Shown piece after piece: positions 1 through 8,216 of a stretch of 64,000 bases of DNA. Source of the stretch: CBDCLY01 sp965218715 (lineage in GTDB: Bacteria; Bacteroidota; Bacteroidia; Flavobacteriales_E; Vicingaceae). The translations under genes and the position numbers were made by a program. Position 1 is the stretch's first letter; each line of letters opens with the position of its first letter. The stretch lies in contig CBDCLY010000042.1 in NCBI GenBank assembly GCA_965218715.1, positions 17,734-81,733 of the forward strand, written 5' to 3'. Under the pieces are notes generated by a model. The model saw only the letters and a program-made list of their open reading frames with translations. It ran no database searches and was not told the DNA's origin.

Positions 1-854
1 TCCTTTTTTCCATAATAAAAGGCCGAATCATATTGATTGTTTTTTGCAAAAAGCCCCGCCAAGTTTGAGCAAGTCAATAACATTGCATCTTTGTGTTTCT
101 CATTCTTTTGAATTTGATAGGCTTCTTTTAAGTAATCAAGGGCAGATAAAAAGCGACCTTCTTTTTCTAAAATAGCCGCTAAATAAACCAGAGCACCTGT
201 TTTTTGAACAGGATGATTTATTCTTACGGCATCTTTCAAAACTTCTAGTAAAATTTCTTTAGCCTGGCTTAACTTGTCTTGATGTTCTAAATTGGTAGCC
301 AATAATCTTTTTGATTGCAAAATATATGGTAACATGCTTGAGTCCATGCTTTCATAAATTCTTATTGCCTGCCGTAAGTGGTAATCTGCAGAATCATATT
401 CATGTAAATCTGCATAGATTCCTCCTAAATTATTGTTGAGGGCTGCTGCATTAAAATGACTGTATTTTCCATTCCAAAAACTCAATGCTTTAAGGAAACA
501 TTGTTTGGCCTTTTCGCGCTGAGTTGCATAATAATAGCTGATGCCCAATTGTTTGTTGAACGAGATGAGTTGTGCTGTATCTTGTCTTTGAATGGCCTTG
601 TTTAAACCAAGTTCTGCAAAATACAGAGCACTATCGTACCTCGTCGATCGGATAAAATTCCAAGATTTCTCATGATAGAATAAATAGTCAAAAACAGAGT
701 CTTGAATTCCAAATCGAAAGGCATTTAAAACTGAATCGTAGGCTTTTATTTCTAATTTACGACCCTTGATCAGTTTTTCTTGCTCTTTGTCGAACTGCGA
801 ATAAGCTAAGTGAAAAATGAGAAACAAAATGGATAGACAGATTGATCTACGCAT
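1..854 (-). CDS. TPR-repeat protein, N-terminal part (runs off left edge)
   Basis: An open frame of 284 codons starts at the ATG at 854 and is still open at the window edge, so the C-terminus is missing. The first ~20 residues look like a signal peptide (MRRSICLSILFLIFHLAYSQ). The rest is helical, with tetratricopeptide-like repeats marked by recurring small and aromatic positions (YDSALYFAELGLNKA, YDSADYHLRQAIRIYES, FLSALDYLKEAYQIQ). In Bacteroidota this kind of periplasmic TPR N-terminus often precedes a transmembrane helix and a histidine kinase or LuxR-type output domain. That is inference, since the output region lies outside the window. A TATATTTG -7 element ends four bases before the ATG, so the mRNA may be leaderless. 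Confidence 0.75.
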   Translation of the reverse strand, partial: MRRSICLSILFLIFHLAYSQFDKEQEKLIKGRKLEIKAYDSVLNAFRFGIQDSVFDYLFYHEKSWNFIRSTRYDSALYFAELGLNKAIQRQDTAQLISFNKQLGISYYYATQREKAKQCFLKALSFWNGKYSHFNAAALNNNLGGIYADLHEYDSADYHLRQAIRIYESMDSSMLPYILQSKRLLATNLEHQDKLSQAKEILLEVLKDAVRINHPVQKTGALVYLAAILEKEGRFLSALDYLKEAYQIQKNEKHKDAMLLTCSNLAGLFAKNNQYDSAFYYGKK

Positions 855-857
855 AAT

Positions 858-865
858 CAAATATA
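858..865 (-). promoter_or_regulatory. -7 promoter element (TATATTTG) of the TPR gene
   Basis: Reads TATATTTG on the minus strand, a perfect match to the Bacteroidota -7 consensus TANNTTTG. It ends three bases before the ATG at 854, implying little or no leader. No convincing -33 TTG is visible. Confidence 0.45.
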
Positions 866-878
866 GCAGATTAATATT

Positions 879-909
879 GCAGGAGATTAATCTAAAATTA
901 ATCTCCTGC
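879..909 (-). terminator. 13-bp perfect stem-loop downstream of the ankyrin gene
   Basis: Arms 879-891 and 897-909 are perfectly complementary over 13 bp with a 5-base loop (CTAAA). The stem lies just past the stop of the ankyrin-repeat gene. No strong T-tract follows on the minus strand, so it may act as an RNA-stabilising 3' stem or a weak terminator rather than a textbook intrinsic terminator. Confidence 0.5.
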
Positions 910-916
910 TGTTGAA

Positions 917-2329
917 TTAAAGCCCTTTAGATTTTAAAAAAGAAGCTATCTCCTTAAATCCCGACTTTTTAGCATAATTGGAAGGGGTGAATTTTCCGGA
1001 AATTTTGTAGCAATAAGTCGTTTTTATTTTAACATTTCCGATTGTTGTTTCGCTAGAGTTCTCTGGTTGCTTCATTTCCATTTGATTCAGGCTCCATCTT
1101 TTAAAACTATTCGTCAGCATTTCTACCATGGCCATGTTTTCATTTTCTATGGCATAATATATCGCTGTTTTATTTTTCAATTTGTACCTGCATTTTGTTT
1201 TTGGGTTGATGTGATAGCCATGAACTCCTTCTTTGGGTTTGCAGCCAGCCTCAATCAAGTATTTTGCAATCTCAATGTCATTGTGAATTACTGCCATTGT
1301 TAATGCTGTAAATCCTTTTGCAAACTGTCCACTAGCTTGATCCAAGGTGTAAATTTCGGCATTGATATCGGCACCTTTTTCAACAATCATTTTCACTAAG
1401 TCCACATCACCTAAAGCAGTGGAAGCTGACAAAACATCTCTTTTGTCAGGAGTTTGCACATGGATGTCGGCACCTTTTTCAATTAGGAATTTAGATCCTT
1501 CTGCATTCTTTGCCCCTAAGGCAGCTAAAAGTGGGCTAGTTTTGTTTACAGGGTTGGTGTAATTTACATTGGCCCCAGCTTCCACAAGTAGTTTTAGTTC
1601 TTCTTGAGCGTTTCCTTTTTTGATGTTTTCATAATACCAACCAGGAACTTTAAACCCGAATTGATTTTCCAACATGTCTCCGAATTTTTGAAAATTTTCC
1701 TCTAAGCTCATCCAACTGCTTGCAGAGCTCATTAACATGCTATTTCCATTCATGTCTACTTTGTTGGCATCTGCACCATTGGCCAACAATAGGCTTAAAC
1801 ATTCTGTACAATTGCTGGCTTTCACAACCTCTTCTATTATTGATTTCTCTGTTTTAATTGGTTCCGTACTTGCTCCTGCAGCTTCCATTTGTTCCTTAAA
1901 GAGTTTAAGCACCTTCTTATTAGGTTTAGGCTTAGCTTGCTCTGATAGGTATAAATTGGCTATAGGATGTATACTTGTTTTCACTTGCGCTTTTTTTACA
2001 TCGGCACCATTTTTCAACAGTACTTTCATGCTAGGAACGCAATAGGTATTTGCAGCAATCATTAATATTGGATAAGTTCCACCATTTGGATTTGCTCCTT
2101 CATCAATTAAATATTGAAGTATTTCTGGCCAAAACATGCCATCAGTCATTATTGGAGAGCCATCGGGTCTGAGTGCATTTACATTTGATCCTGCTTTTAC
2201 TGCTGCCTTTACCGCCGATAAATCACCGGCCTTGCAAGCATTTGATAGGTCTGCATCCGTTTGGGCACTTAGGCCAATTGATACCGAAAGAAGAAAAATT
2301 ACTAAAGTGTATCCTATTGAAGTTTTCAT
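917..2329 (-). CDS. Exported ankyrin-repeat protein
   Basis: A 470-residue protein with an N-terminal signal peptide (cleavage likely after GLSAQ, near residue 23). Ankyrin repeats run through most of the length. Typical signatures are KAGDLSAVKAAVKAGSNVNA near residue 35, several 'LLLANGADANKVD', 'LLVEAGANVNYT', 'FLIEKGADIHVQ' and 'MIVEKGADINAE' strands, and a last repeat near the C-terminus (SGFKEIASFLKSKGL). Ankyrin repeats bind partner proteins; the partner here is unknown. The export signal suggests a periplasmic location. The gene starts 19 bases after the stop of the T9SS protein gene upstream on the same strand, so the two are probably co-transcribed. The start is the ATG immediately before the signal peptide. 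Confidence 0.88.
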   Translation of the reverse strand: MKTSIGYTLVIFLLSVSIGLSAQTDADLSNACKAGDLSAVKAAVKAGSNVNALRPDGSPIMTDGMFWPEILQYLIDEGANPNGGTYPILMIAANTYCVPSMKVLLKNGADVKKAQVKTSIHPIANLYLSEQAKPKPNKKVLKLFKEQMEAAGASTEPIKTEKSIIEEVVKASNCTECLSLLLANGADANKVDMNGNSMLMSSASSWMSLEENFQKFGDMLENQFGFKVPGWYYENIKKGNAQEELKLLVEAGANVNYTNPVNKTSPLLAALGAKNAEGSKFLIEKGADIHVQTPDKRDVLSASTALGDVDLVKMIVEKGADINAEIYTLDQASGQFAKGFTALTMAVIHNDIEIAKYLIEAGCKPKEGVHGYHINPKTKCRYKLKNKTAIYYAIENENMAMVEMLTNSFKRWSLNQMEMKQPENSSETTIGNVKIKTTYCYKISGKFTPSNYAKKSGFKEIASFLKSKGL

Positions 2330-2348
2330 GATTTCTAATTTTTGTTTG

Positions 2349-4007
2349 TTATTGTTTGATGATTTTTTTGTGCTGATTGTTGATCCTTAAAAAGTAGACT
2401 CCCGTTGAAAGAAAGCCTAATTCTAAAGCATTTGAACTCAATTTCAAGTTGCTTATGTGTTTGCCACTTATGCTATAAAGTGAAATTTGAGAATCACTTG
2501 AAATTCCTTCAATATTCAATTTGTCATTAAAGGGATTAGGGTAAACAGCGACCTTATCCAGATTTTTTTCGTCTAATCCAACGCTTAAACTCATTCCTGA
2601 AGCGGTATTGGAATAAGCACTATTTCCAAGGCCATTATAGGCGACTATCCTATAATGATATTGTGTGTTGGACAAAACAGTTGTATCTAGAAAGCTTGTG
2701 GAATTGGCAATTGCCGAATCGATATTGATCCATGTAATGCTGTCTTGACTTCTTTCAATGGCAAAACCAGTTTCATTGTTCGAATTATCAATCCAGCTGA
2801 GGTTCATTGTAGGAATTACGCTCTTGGTTCCAGCGCTTACCGTTAGACTACTTGGTGCTATTGGCAACGAAGCTCCACTTCCTCCAGTGCCAAAAGGAGT
2901 TCTTTGGTAGATTTCTTTTTGGTAGAAATGTAGAGGATAGGAGGGAACATGATTTTGTCGACTCCTACTTACCATGCTATCTCTCCGCATGTTTGCATTG
3001 TAGTAATAGTTTTGTTGGGTATGAATATATGGAGTCCCATTGTCAAAAGCGTAATCGGTACGACTTAGATCATCTCCAAACGAGGTGTATGTTCTATCCT
3101 CAATTCGACTTATTTGCCAAGAACCCGAAAAGACAAAAGAACTATCGAGTAAAACATCTCCATTGGCATTATAGGTATAGGTATTTCTGTTTGAATTGCT
3201 AAAGCTAGAGGTGTTAACATCATAATGCTGTTCAATTTCTTCTATCAAGTTATTTTGCGAATCGTAGAAATACAGTTGCTGTTGAGATGGTGCCCAGGCA
3301 TTATTAGTCCATTCGTAGGTAAGGTCTAATTTTCTGTAACCATTAGCATTACTGGTAACAACAACTGAATCTTTATTGATTAGTCCAACCCCAAATTGCA
3401 ATTCTTTTTCAATCCAATAAACTAACTGTTGGTTGGTATTGTAGTTAAATTTAAATTGACCAAAATGAGTAAATGTACCCCCTGGAATCCCTAAAGCTGC
3501 TAGGTTGAGGTAGGAGTTTAATTCAGTGATGTCTTTGTTGGAATTTACTGTTGTTTCATTCCTTAAGAATGGAATCCATGTTGCATTGGCAGAATCATAC
3601 ATGAATGATTTTAAGGTGTCGAAGATGCCAACATTAGAGGGCACTTTAAATGAATTGTAGGATGTGTCAACAATTCCCAGGCTACTATCGGCTTTAATGT
3701 AGCCCTGCCCATTGTAATTTTCTCCAACCTGGGAGAAAATTCCTTTACTAATGGAAGCAGAATCCAACAATGTTGTTGTCCTAGAAATGGAATCCCATAC
3801 ACTTAGACTCGTGTCATATTCTAAATTGTAATAAGCTTCTGAGAAACTGAGCGCTTTATTATTGGTTGCAATTTTTTTAGATTTTACATAGGATTTGAAA
3901 AGCTCGGTTTGTTTTAAGCTTTCAATTGGTTTGAGGTAGGGCCTAGTTTCTTGTGCGTTTAAATAATTTAGGCTAAGTGTTAAGAAGAGAAGGTAGATCT
4001 TTTTCAT
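2349..4007 (-). CDS. T9SS type A sorting-domain protein with fibronectin III domain
   Basis: A 552-residue secreted protein. The open frame extends 15 codons further upstream, but the ATG at 4007 begins a good signal peptide (MKKIYLLFLTLSLNYLNAQ) and is preferred. The middle is rich in Asn, Tyr and Ser with repeated 'YNANGDVL'-like strands reminiscent of YD/RHS-style beta hairpins. A fibronectin type III domain (about residues 390-475) contains 'LSWIDNSNNETGFAIERS' and 'YHYRIVAYNGLGNSAYSN'. The C-terminal ~75 residues form a type A T9SS sorting domain ('VYPNPFNDKLNIEG', 'STGVYFLRI', final KKIIKQ). The protein is therefore expected to cross the outer membrane through T9SS and be released or anchored at the surface. 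Substrate or ligand is unknown. Confidence 0.85.
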   Translation of the reverse strand: MKKIYLLFLTLSLNYLNAQETRPYLKPIESLKQTELFKSYVKSKKIATNNKALSFSEAYYNLEYDTSLSVWDSISRTTTLLDSASISKGIFSQVGENYNGQGYIKADSSLGIVDTSYNSFKVPSNVGIFDTLKSFMYDSANATWIPFLRNETTVNSNKDITELNSYLNLAALGIPGGTFTHFGQFKFNYNTNQQLVYWIEKELQFGVGLINKDSVVVTSNANGYRKLDLTYEWTNNAWAPSQQQLYFYDSQNNLIEEIEQHYDVNTSSFSNSNRNTYTYNANGDVLLDSSFVFSGSWQISRIEDRTYTSFGDDLSRTDYAFDNGTPYIHTQQNYYYNANMRRDSMVSRSRQNHVPSYPLHFYQKEIYQRTPFGTGGSGASLPIAPSSLTVSAGTKSVIPTMNLSWIDNSNNETGFAIERSQDSITWINIDSAIANSTSFLDTTVLSNTQYHYRIVAYNGLGNSAYSNTASGMSLSVGLDEKNLDKVAVYPNPFNDKLNIEGISSDSQISLYSISGKHISNLKLSSNALELGFLSTGVYFLRINNQHKKIIKQ

Positions 4008-4101
4008 GATTTTAAGTTTAAATGATGAAGCAAATCTCTCACTAATAGTCACTTAGCGCAATCCGCTAAACTGCGTAAATCGACTACCTACTTGTAGGTA
4101 T

Positions 4102-4133
4102 AAAAAAAGCCAAGACAGGGTATGTCTTGGCTT
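4102..4133 (-). terminator. Intrinsic terminator of the small lipoprotein gene
   Basis: An 11-bp perfect stem (4107-4117 with 4123-4133, loop GGGTA) is followed on the minus strand by a T-run (A-run 4102-4108 on the plus strand). It lies 22 bases past the stop of the lipoprotein gene. Confidence 0.85.
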
Positions 4134-4154
4134 AAGAGGTGAAATTGGTATAGT

Positions 4155-4643
4155 CTATTTTACCCCATTAATCGCTCCGTTGGTGACGACTGTTCCGTCC
4201 ATCATGGTAGTTTTAAAATTGCCTGAGATGCCAGTTCCACTGGTGTCAAATGAAACTATGAAAAGTGTATCATTAGTTGCATCAGTTGCATTGGTTCCAT
4301 CAAAGTACTGCATGGCAGCTGTACCAGGATTTCCTGTTGTTGAGATTGGGTATGCACCTATAGCTGTACCATAAATGTCCACTTCCATTTGCTCGGAACC
4401 ACTTGACCAATACACTCTTTTTCTTCCAGCGTTAATTGAAATGAAGCTGGCATCTCCAAATTTCTCTGTTCCGCCATAATTCATACAAAATTGCGCAGTT
4501 GCACAGGTAGCAGCGCTTCCACCTCCAGGGTTATTAGGTGTATTCGTTGTTTCTTCCTTGTCATCGTCTTTGTCACAAGCCCCTAATCCAAAAGTTAAAA
4601 GGCCAATAAGTAAAAGGCTAAATGTTTTTCTTGTTGCTTTCAT
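4155..4643 (-). CDS. Small lipoprotein of unknown function
   Basis: A 162-residue protein with a type II signal peptide: basic N-terminus, hydrophobic stretch, and lipobox LGAC with the acylated Cys at about residue 23, followed by a strongly acidic linker (DKDDDKEE). The acidic residues just after Cys match the lipoprotein export signal described in Bacteroidota, which suggests a cell-surface or outer-membrane location. The mature part is a small, probably beta-rich domain with a Cys pair (TCATAQFC). I recognise no family. It is a single-gene unit: a TAGATTTG -7 element lies upstream and a strong intrinsic terminator downstream. Confidence 0.8.
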   Translation of the reverse strand: MKATRKTFSLLLIGLLTFGLGACDKDDDKEETTNTPNNPGGGSAATCATAQFCMNYGGTEKFGDASFISINAGRKRVYWSSGSEQMEVDIYGTAIGAYPISTTGNPGTAAMQYFDGTNATDATNDTLFIVSFDTSGTGISGNFKTTMMDGTVVTNGAINGVK

Positions 4644-4666
4644 CGTATAGTTTTTTAATGATTATA

Positions 4667-4674
4667 CAAATCTA
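4667..4674 (-). promoter_or_regulatory. -7 promoter element (TAGATTTG) of the small lipoprotein gene
   Basis: Perfect TANNTTTG on the minus strand, 23 bases upstream of the ATG at 4643. A TTTA about 19-20 bases further upstream could serve as the -33 element. Confidence 0.5.
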
Positions 4675-4716
4675 TTTGTGCAGGAAGATGAAGTAAATAG
4701 GGTAAACAACTGAATC

Positions 4717-5190
4717 TTATTTTTTCCCCATTAATTGATGTGCTCTTTCTTCAAAAGTAGTTGACTCTTTAGGTACTATTACTTCTTTAAATAAGTCCAT
4801 CAAATTTTCTGGCTGTTCTGTTGACCTTTGAGTTTTAACATTGAAATACATGAAACGAATCCACAATAAAGATTTTAATGCTGTTTTATCTTTATTCCAC
4901 ATTTTCATCTCTACTCTTATGGATTTGGCATCATACTGAATCAATTCTGTGCTAACGCAAATTTCTTCCATTAAATAGGCAGGTTTGAGGTAAACGATTT
5001 GGTTAGAGGCCACCACCCAGCAATTCCCTGTTTCCTTAAGATGACCAAAAATGTTCAAGCCATAAGCTTCTTCCACATGGTCTTCTCTTTGGTTGATAAA
5101 ATAATCTAAGTATTTCGCATTGTTAAGATGGTTAAAGGGGTCGCAATCTTGAAACCTGACTTTTGTTTTACTTTCTAATGTTTTCTTCAT
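4717..5190 (-). CDS. Acyl-CoA thioesterase, hotdog (4HBT/YbgC) fold
   Basis: A 157-residue single-domain protein of the 4-hydroxybenzoyl-CoA thioesterase superfamily. The N-terminal motif FQDCDPFNHLNN (about residues 13-24) contains the catalytic Asp17 in the usual D-x-x-x-H-x-N setting, and the following helix (NAKYLDYFINQREDH) is typical. Members hydrolyse acyl-CoA or acyl-ACP thioesters in the cytoplasm; the actual substrate cannot be read from sequence. The gene lies directly downstream of a TetR repressor gene on the same strand. The 14-bp operator in front of the repressor recurs 17 bases upstream of this ATG, so the repressor very probably controls it. Confidence 0.85.
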   Translation of the reverse strand: MKKTLESKTKVRFQDCDPFNHLNNAKYLDYFINQREDHVEEAYGLNIFGHLKETGNCWVVASNQIVYLKPAYLMEEICVSTELIQYDAKSIRVEMKMWNKDKTALKSLLWIRFMYFNVKTQRSTEQPENLMDLFKEVIVPKESTTFEERAHQLMGKK

Positions 5191-5206
5191 TGTTATTGTA
5201 TAAAAT

Positions 5207-5220
5207 ATACCAATCGGTAT
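5207..5220. promoter_or_regulatory. TetR-family operator upstream of the thioesterase gene
   Basis: ATACCAATCGGTAT: half-sites ATACC and GGTAT around a 4-base spacer (AATC). The same half-sites and spacing occur at 5855-5868 in front of the TetR gene. The site lies 17 bases upstream of the thioesterase start, where a bound repressor would block transcription. Confidence 0.75.
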
Positions 5221-5239
5221 GGTTAAGGATAAATTTTTT

Positions 5240-5836
5240 TTATGGTTTAAGAGCTAATATTAATTGTTGGTCTATGTGGTCTAGAACATCCAGTAGAAAA
5301 CTTTCATCCTCATTAGTTAAAGCAGTAAAAATTCCCCCTTCTATCATGCTGTAAAGGTTTCTAGAATAGAGTCTAGGATCTGCACCTTGAAGGATTTCAC
5401 CGTCGTTTTGTCCATCCTTGATGATTTTTTCAATGCCATTGATTAGTTTATTACTGATTTCTTTAGCCGCGGCGAAAAGTAATGGATTTAGATTTTTAGC
5501 ATCTGTGCCTACATTCAAAACAGGGCAGCCGCCTAGCTCAATCGACATCTGATAATAATTCCTGTAATATTGAGTGATGGCTTTTAATTTTCCCAAACTG
5601 CTTTGGGTGGCATTAATAACGTCCATCAATGGAAAAACAATTTTTCTAATGTTGTGTCTAAATGCGTGCATTGCCAAGTCTTCCTTATTGAGGAAATTGC
5701 CATAAATAGCACCTTTTGTTAATTGAGTGGCTTTAGTGATGTCGGATAAACTGGTTCCTACATACCCCTTCTCATTAAAAATAGGGGAGACCCTCTCTAG
5801 AATAAATGCACGTGTTTCATTTGCCTTGTTTCCCAC
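5240..5836 (-). CDS. TetR/AcrR-family transcriptional repressor
   Basis: A 198-residue protein with the TetR N-terminal helix-turn-helix at about residues 8-55 (FILERVSPIFNEKGYVGTSL, SDITKATQLTKGAIYGNF) and a helical ligand-binding C-terminal domain containing GGCPVLNVGTD, as in TetR_C domains of the AcrR group. The start codon is GTG at 5836; no in-frame ATG fits. A TACATTTG -7 element ends four bases before it, and a palindromic operator lies between 5855 and 5868. This arrangement predicts autorepression and probably a leaderless mRNA. The regulated target is most likely the thioesterase gene immediately downstream. The inducer is unknown but is plausibly an acyl-CoA or fatty acid, given the target (inference). 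Confidence 0.88.
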   Translation of the reverse strand: MGNKANETRAFILERVSPIFNEKGYVGTSLSDITKATQLTKGAIYGNFLNKEDLAMHAFRHNIRKIVFPLMDVINATQSSLGKLKAITQYYRNYYQMSIELGGCPVLNVGTDAKNLNPLLFAAAKEISNKLINGIEKIIKDGQNDGEILQGADPRLYSRNLYSMIEGGIFTALTNEDESFLLDVLDHIDQQLILALKP

Positions 5837-5840
5837 AGGG

Positions 5841-5848
5841 CAAATGTA
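5841..5848 (-). promoter_or_regulatory. -7 promoter element (TACATTTG) of the tetR-type gene
   Basis: Perfect TANNTTTG on the minus strand, four bases before the GTG start. The operator at 5855-5868 lies just upstream of it, in the spacer between the -7 and -33 positions, a classic repressor position. Confidence 0.55.
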
Positions 5849-5854
5849 ATAAAA

Positions 5855-5868
5855 ATACCAAACGGTAT
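5855..5868. promoter_or_regulatory. TetR-family operator upstream of the repressor gene
   Basis: ATACCAAACGGTAT: half-sites ATACC/GGTAT with spacer AAAC, matching the site at 5207-5220. It sits 18 bases upstream of the repressor's start codon and seven bases upstream of its -7 element, so autoregulation is expected. Confidence 0.75.
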
Positions 5869-5875
5869 ATTTTAT

Positions 5876-8089
5876 TTAAACTAAAATCGAATTTAAAATT
5901 GAACTCGGTCTCATCGCCTTGCTTGTAGCACTAGTATCTGGGAAATAATATCCACTGATGTCTTGTGCTGGTCCTTGTGCAGCATTTAATTCTTCAACAA
6001 TATTGGATTCTTGCTCCTGCAATTTGTCAGACAATGCTTTAAACTCATTTGCTAAGGTGGCATCTTCATTTTGAGAGCTCAATGCTTCGGCCCAATACAT
6101 GGCTAGATAGAAATGACTTCCTCGATTGTCCAATTCACCAACTTTCCTAGAAGGGGATTTCCCATTGATCAAAAACTTCTGGGTGGCTAAGTCTAAACAT
6201 TTGCCTAGAATTGCCGCTCTTTGATTTCCAGACTTTTCAGCCAAATGTTCTAGAGAAACTGCTAAAGCTAAAAATTCTCCTAAGGAATCCCATCTTAAAT
6301 GGTTCTCTTCATTGAATTGCTGCACATGTTTGGGTGCAGAACCACCAGCTCCTGTTTCAAACAAACCACCACCATTCATCAAGGGAACGATGGAAAGCAT
6401 TTTTGCAGAAGTGCCCAATTCTAAAATAGGGAAGAGGTCAGTTAAGTAATCTCTCAATACATTTCCAGTCACAGAAATGGTGTTTTCTCCTTTTTTTAAT
6501 CTTTCTAATGTAAAACGGGTGGCATCTTTTGGCGAAAGAATTTTAATGTCTAGTCCATTGGTGTCATGCTTGGGCAAATAGGAATTTACTTTCTTAATGA
6601 TTTCTGAATCGTGCGCTCTGTTTTCATCTAACCAGAAAACTGTAGGCCAACCAGTTGCTTTTGCTCTGCTAACTGCTAAAGCTACCCAGTTCTCGATTGG
6701 TGCATCCTTCACTTGGCACATTCTCCAAATGTCGCCAGCTTCAACTTCATGACTAATCAGTGTTTGGCCTTTGCTATCAATTACCTTAACTGTGCCCTTG
6801 TTTGAAATCTCAAACGTTTTATCATGAGAGCCATATTCTTCTGCTTTTTGAGCCATTAAACCAACATTTGGTACTGTTCCCATTGTTTTCGGGTCGAAGG
6901 CTCCATTTTGTTTGCAAAACTCAATGGTTTCTGAATAAACAGCAGCGTAACTGCTATCCGGAATAACAGCTTTACAATCCTGTTGTTCTCCTTTTAAATT
7001 CCACATTTGACCAGAAGTACGAATCATTGCCGGCATAGAAGCATCAATAATTACATCACTTGGTACATGTAAATTGCTAATTCCTTTATCAGAGTTAACA
7101 TAAGCCATGTCTGGCCCGTTAGAGAATGCGTTTTCTATTTCCTTTAGTATGGCAGATTTACTAGTTGCATCCAATTCATCCAATTGTGCAATAACATTTC
7201 CTAAGCCATCATTTGGGTTAGTGCCAATAGATTTTAGTTCTTCACAGTATTGATTAAATACCTTAGAAAAGAAGGTTTGAACAGCATGGCCAAATATGAT
7301 AGGATCAGAAACTTTCATCATGGTCGCTTTCATGTGCAATGAAAACAATACACCCTGGTCTTTTGCATCTGCAATCTCTTGTTCTAAAAAGGAGATTAAT
7401 GCTTTTTTACTAAGAAAAGTACCATCAATAATTTCGCCTTTTAAAAGAGGAATACTTGCTTTTAAGGTTTGCACATCTCCATTTTCTTGATGTAATTCTA
7501 TGCGAACATCATCATTGTCCTCAAGAGTAACTGATTTTTCATTGCTAGCAAAATCATGCTCCCCCATGGTGGCAACATGTGATTTAGAATCTGCTGACCA
7601 AGTTCCCATACTATGGGGATTTTGTCTTGCAAATTCTTTTACTGCAAGAGGTGCTCTTCTGTCTGAGTTGCCTTCTCGTAGAACTGGATTTACGGCACTT
7701 CCTTTTACCTTATCGTATCGTGCCTTAATTTCTTTTTCTGAATCATTGCTAGGATCAGATGGATAGTCAGGAATGCCATAACCCTTTGCTTGTAATTCTG
7801 CAATAGCTGCAGAAAGTTGTGGTATTGAAGCACTAATGTTAGGCAACTTTATGATGTTCGCCTCTGGAGTTTTAGCCAACTCCCCTAATTCAGCTAAAGC
7901 ATTGTCCACTTTTTGATCCTCATTCAAATAGTCAGGAAATAAAGCCAAAATTCTTGCAGCTAAAGAGATGTCTCTGGTTTCTACCTCTACACCTGCCGCT
8001 TTGGTGAAATGTTGAACGATTGGTAAAAATGAATAAGTTGCTAAAGCAGGGGCTTCATCAGTAAGTGTATAGATAATTTTTTGTGCCAT
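5876..8089 (-). CDS. icd: NADP-dependent isocitrate dehydrogenase, monomeric type
   Basis: A 737-residue protein of the usual length for the monomeric isocitrate dehydrogenase family, which is unrelated in size to the ~420-residue homodimeric enzyme. It converts isocitrate to 2-oxoglutarate and CO2 in the TCA cycle with NADP and a divalent metal. Recognisable stretches are the N-terminus (IIYTLTDEAPALATYSFLP), LREGNSDRRAPLAVKEFA near residue 137, HMKATMMKVSDPIIFGHAV near residue 253, MWNLKGEQQDC and the C-terminal FETGAGGSAPKHVQQF. The ATG at 8089 is preceded by a TATCTTTG -7 element. Its stop is only 40 bases upstream of the TetR gene, but the repressor has its own promoter and operator. Aconitase, the preceding enzyme of the cycle, is at 20.9 kb. 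Confidence 0.95.
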   Translation of the reverse strand: MAQKIIYTLTDEAPALATYSFLPIVQHFTKAAGVEVETRDISLAARILALFPDYLNEDQKVDNALAELGELAKTPEANIIKLPNISASIPQLSAAIAELQAKGYGIPDYPSDPSNDSEKEIKARYDKVKGSAVNPVLREGNSDRRAPLAVKEFARQNPHSMGTWSADSKSHVATMGEHDFASNEKSVTLEDNDDVRIELHQENGDVQTLKASIPLLKGEIIDGTFLSKKALISFLEQEIADAKDQGVLFSLHMKATMMKVSDPIIFGHAVQTFFSKVFNQYCEELKSIGTNPNDGLGNVIAQLDELDATSKSAILKEIENAFSNGPDMAYVNSDKGISNLHVPSDVIIDASMPAMIRTSGQMWNLKGEQQDCKAVIPDSSYAAVYSETIEFCKQNGAFDPKTMGTVPNVGLMAQKAEEYGSHDKTFEISNKGTVKVIDSKGQTLISHEVEAGDIWRMCQVKDAPIENWVALAVSRAKATGWPTVFWLDENRAHDSEIIKKVNSYLPKHDTNGLDIKILSPKDATRFTLERLKKGENTISVTGNVLRDYLTDLFPILELGTSAKMLSIVPLMNGGGLFETGAGGSAPKHVQQFNEENHLRWDSLGEFLALAVSLEHLAEKSGNQRAAILGKCLDLATQKFLINGKSPSRKVGELDNRGSHFYLAMYWAEALSSQNEDATLANEFKALSDKLQEQESNIVEELNAAQGPAQDISGYYFPDTSATSKAMRPSSILNSILV

Positions 8090-8133
8090 TTCTCTAAATT
8101 ATTGTTGTTCTATTTCCTCAAATTTTGGGCTTG

Positions 8134-8141
8134 CAAAGATA
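8134..8141 (-). promoter_or_regulatory. -7 promoter element (TATCTTTG) of icd
   Basis: Perfect TANNTTTG on the minus strand, about 45 bases upstream of the icd ATG. A TTTCGG about 20 bases further upstream is a weak -33 candidate. Confidence 0.55.
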
Positions 8142-8216
8142 CTTGATTAATTTCCATTCCGAAACATGCAGCGTTTTGATTTTTCATTGGTCTTTAAATA
8201 GGCAGAAACAATATAC

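Noticed and set aside
4085..4100. Small palindrome TACCTAC-TT-GTAGGTA between two genes
   Set aside because: It has a 2-base loop, no partner copy in the window and sits beside a strong terminator, so there is nothing to support an operator call.
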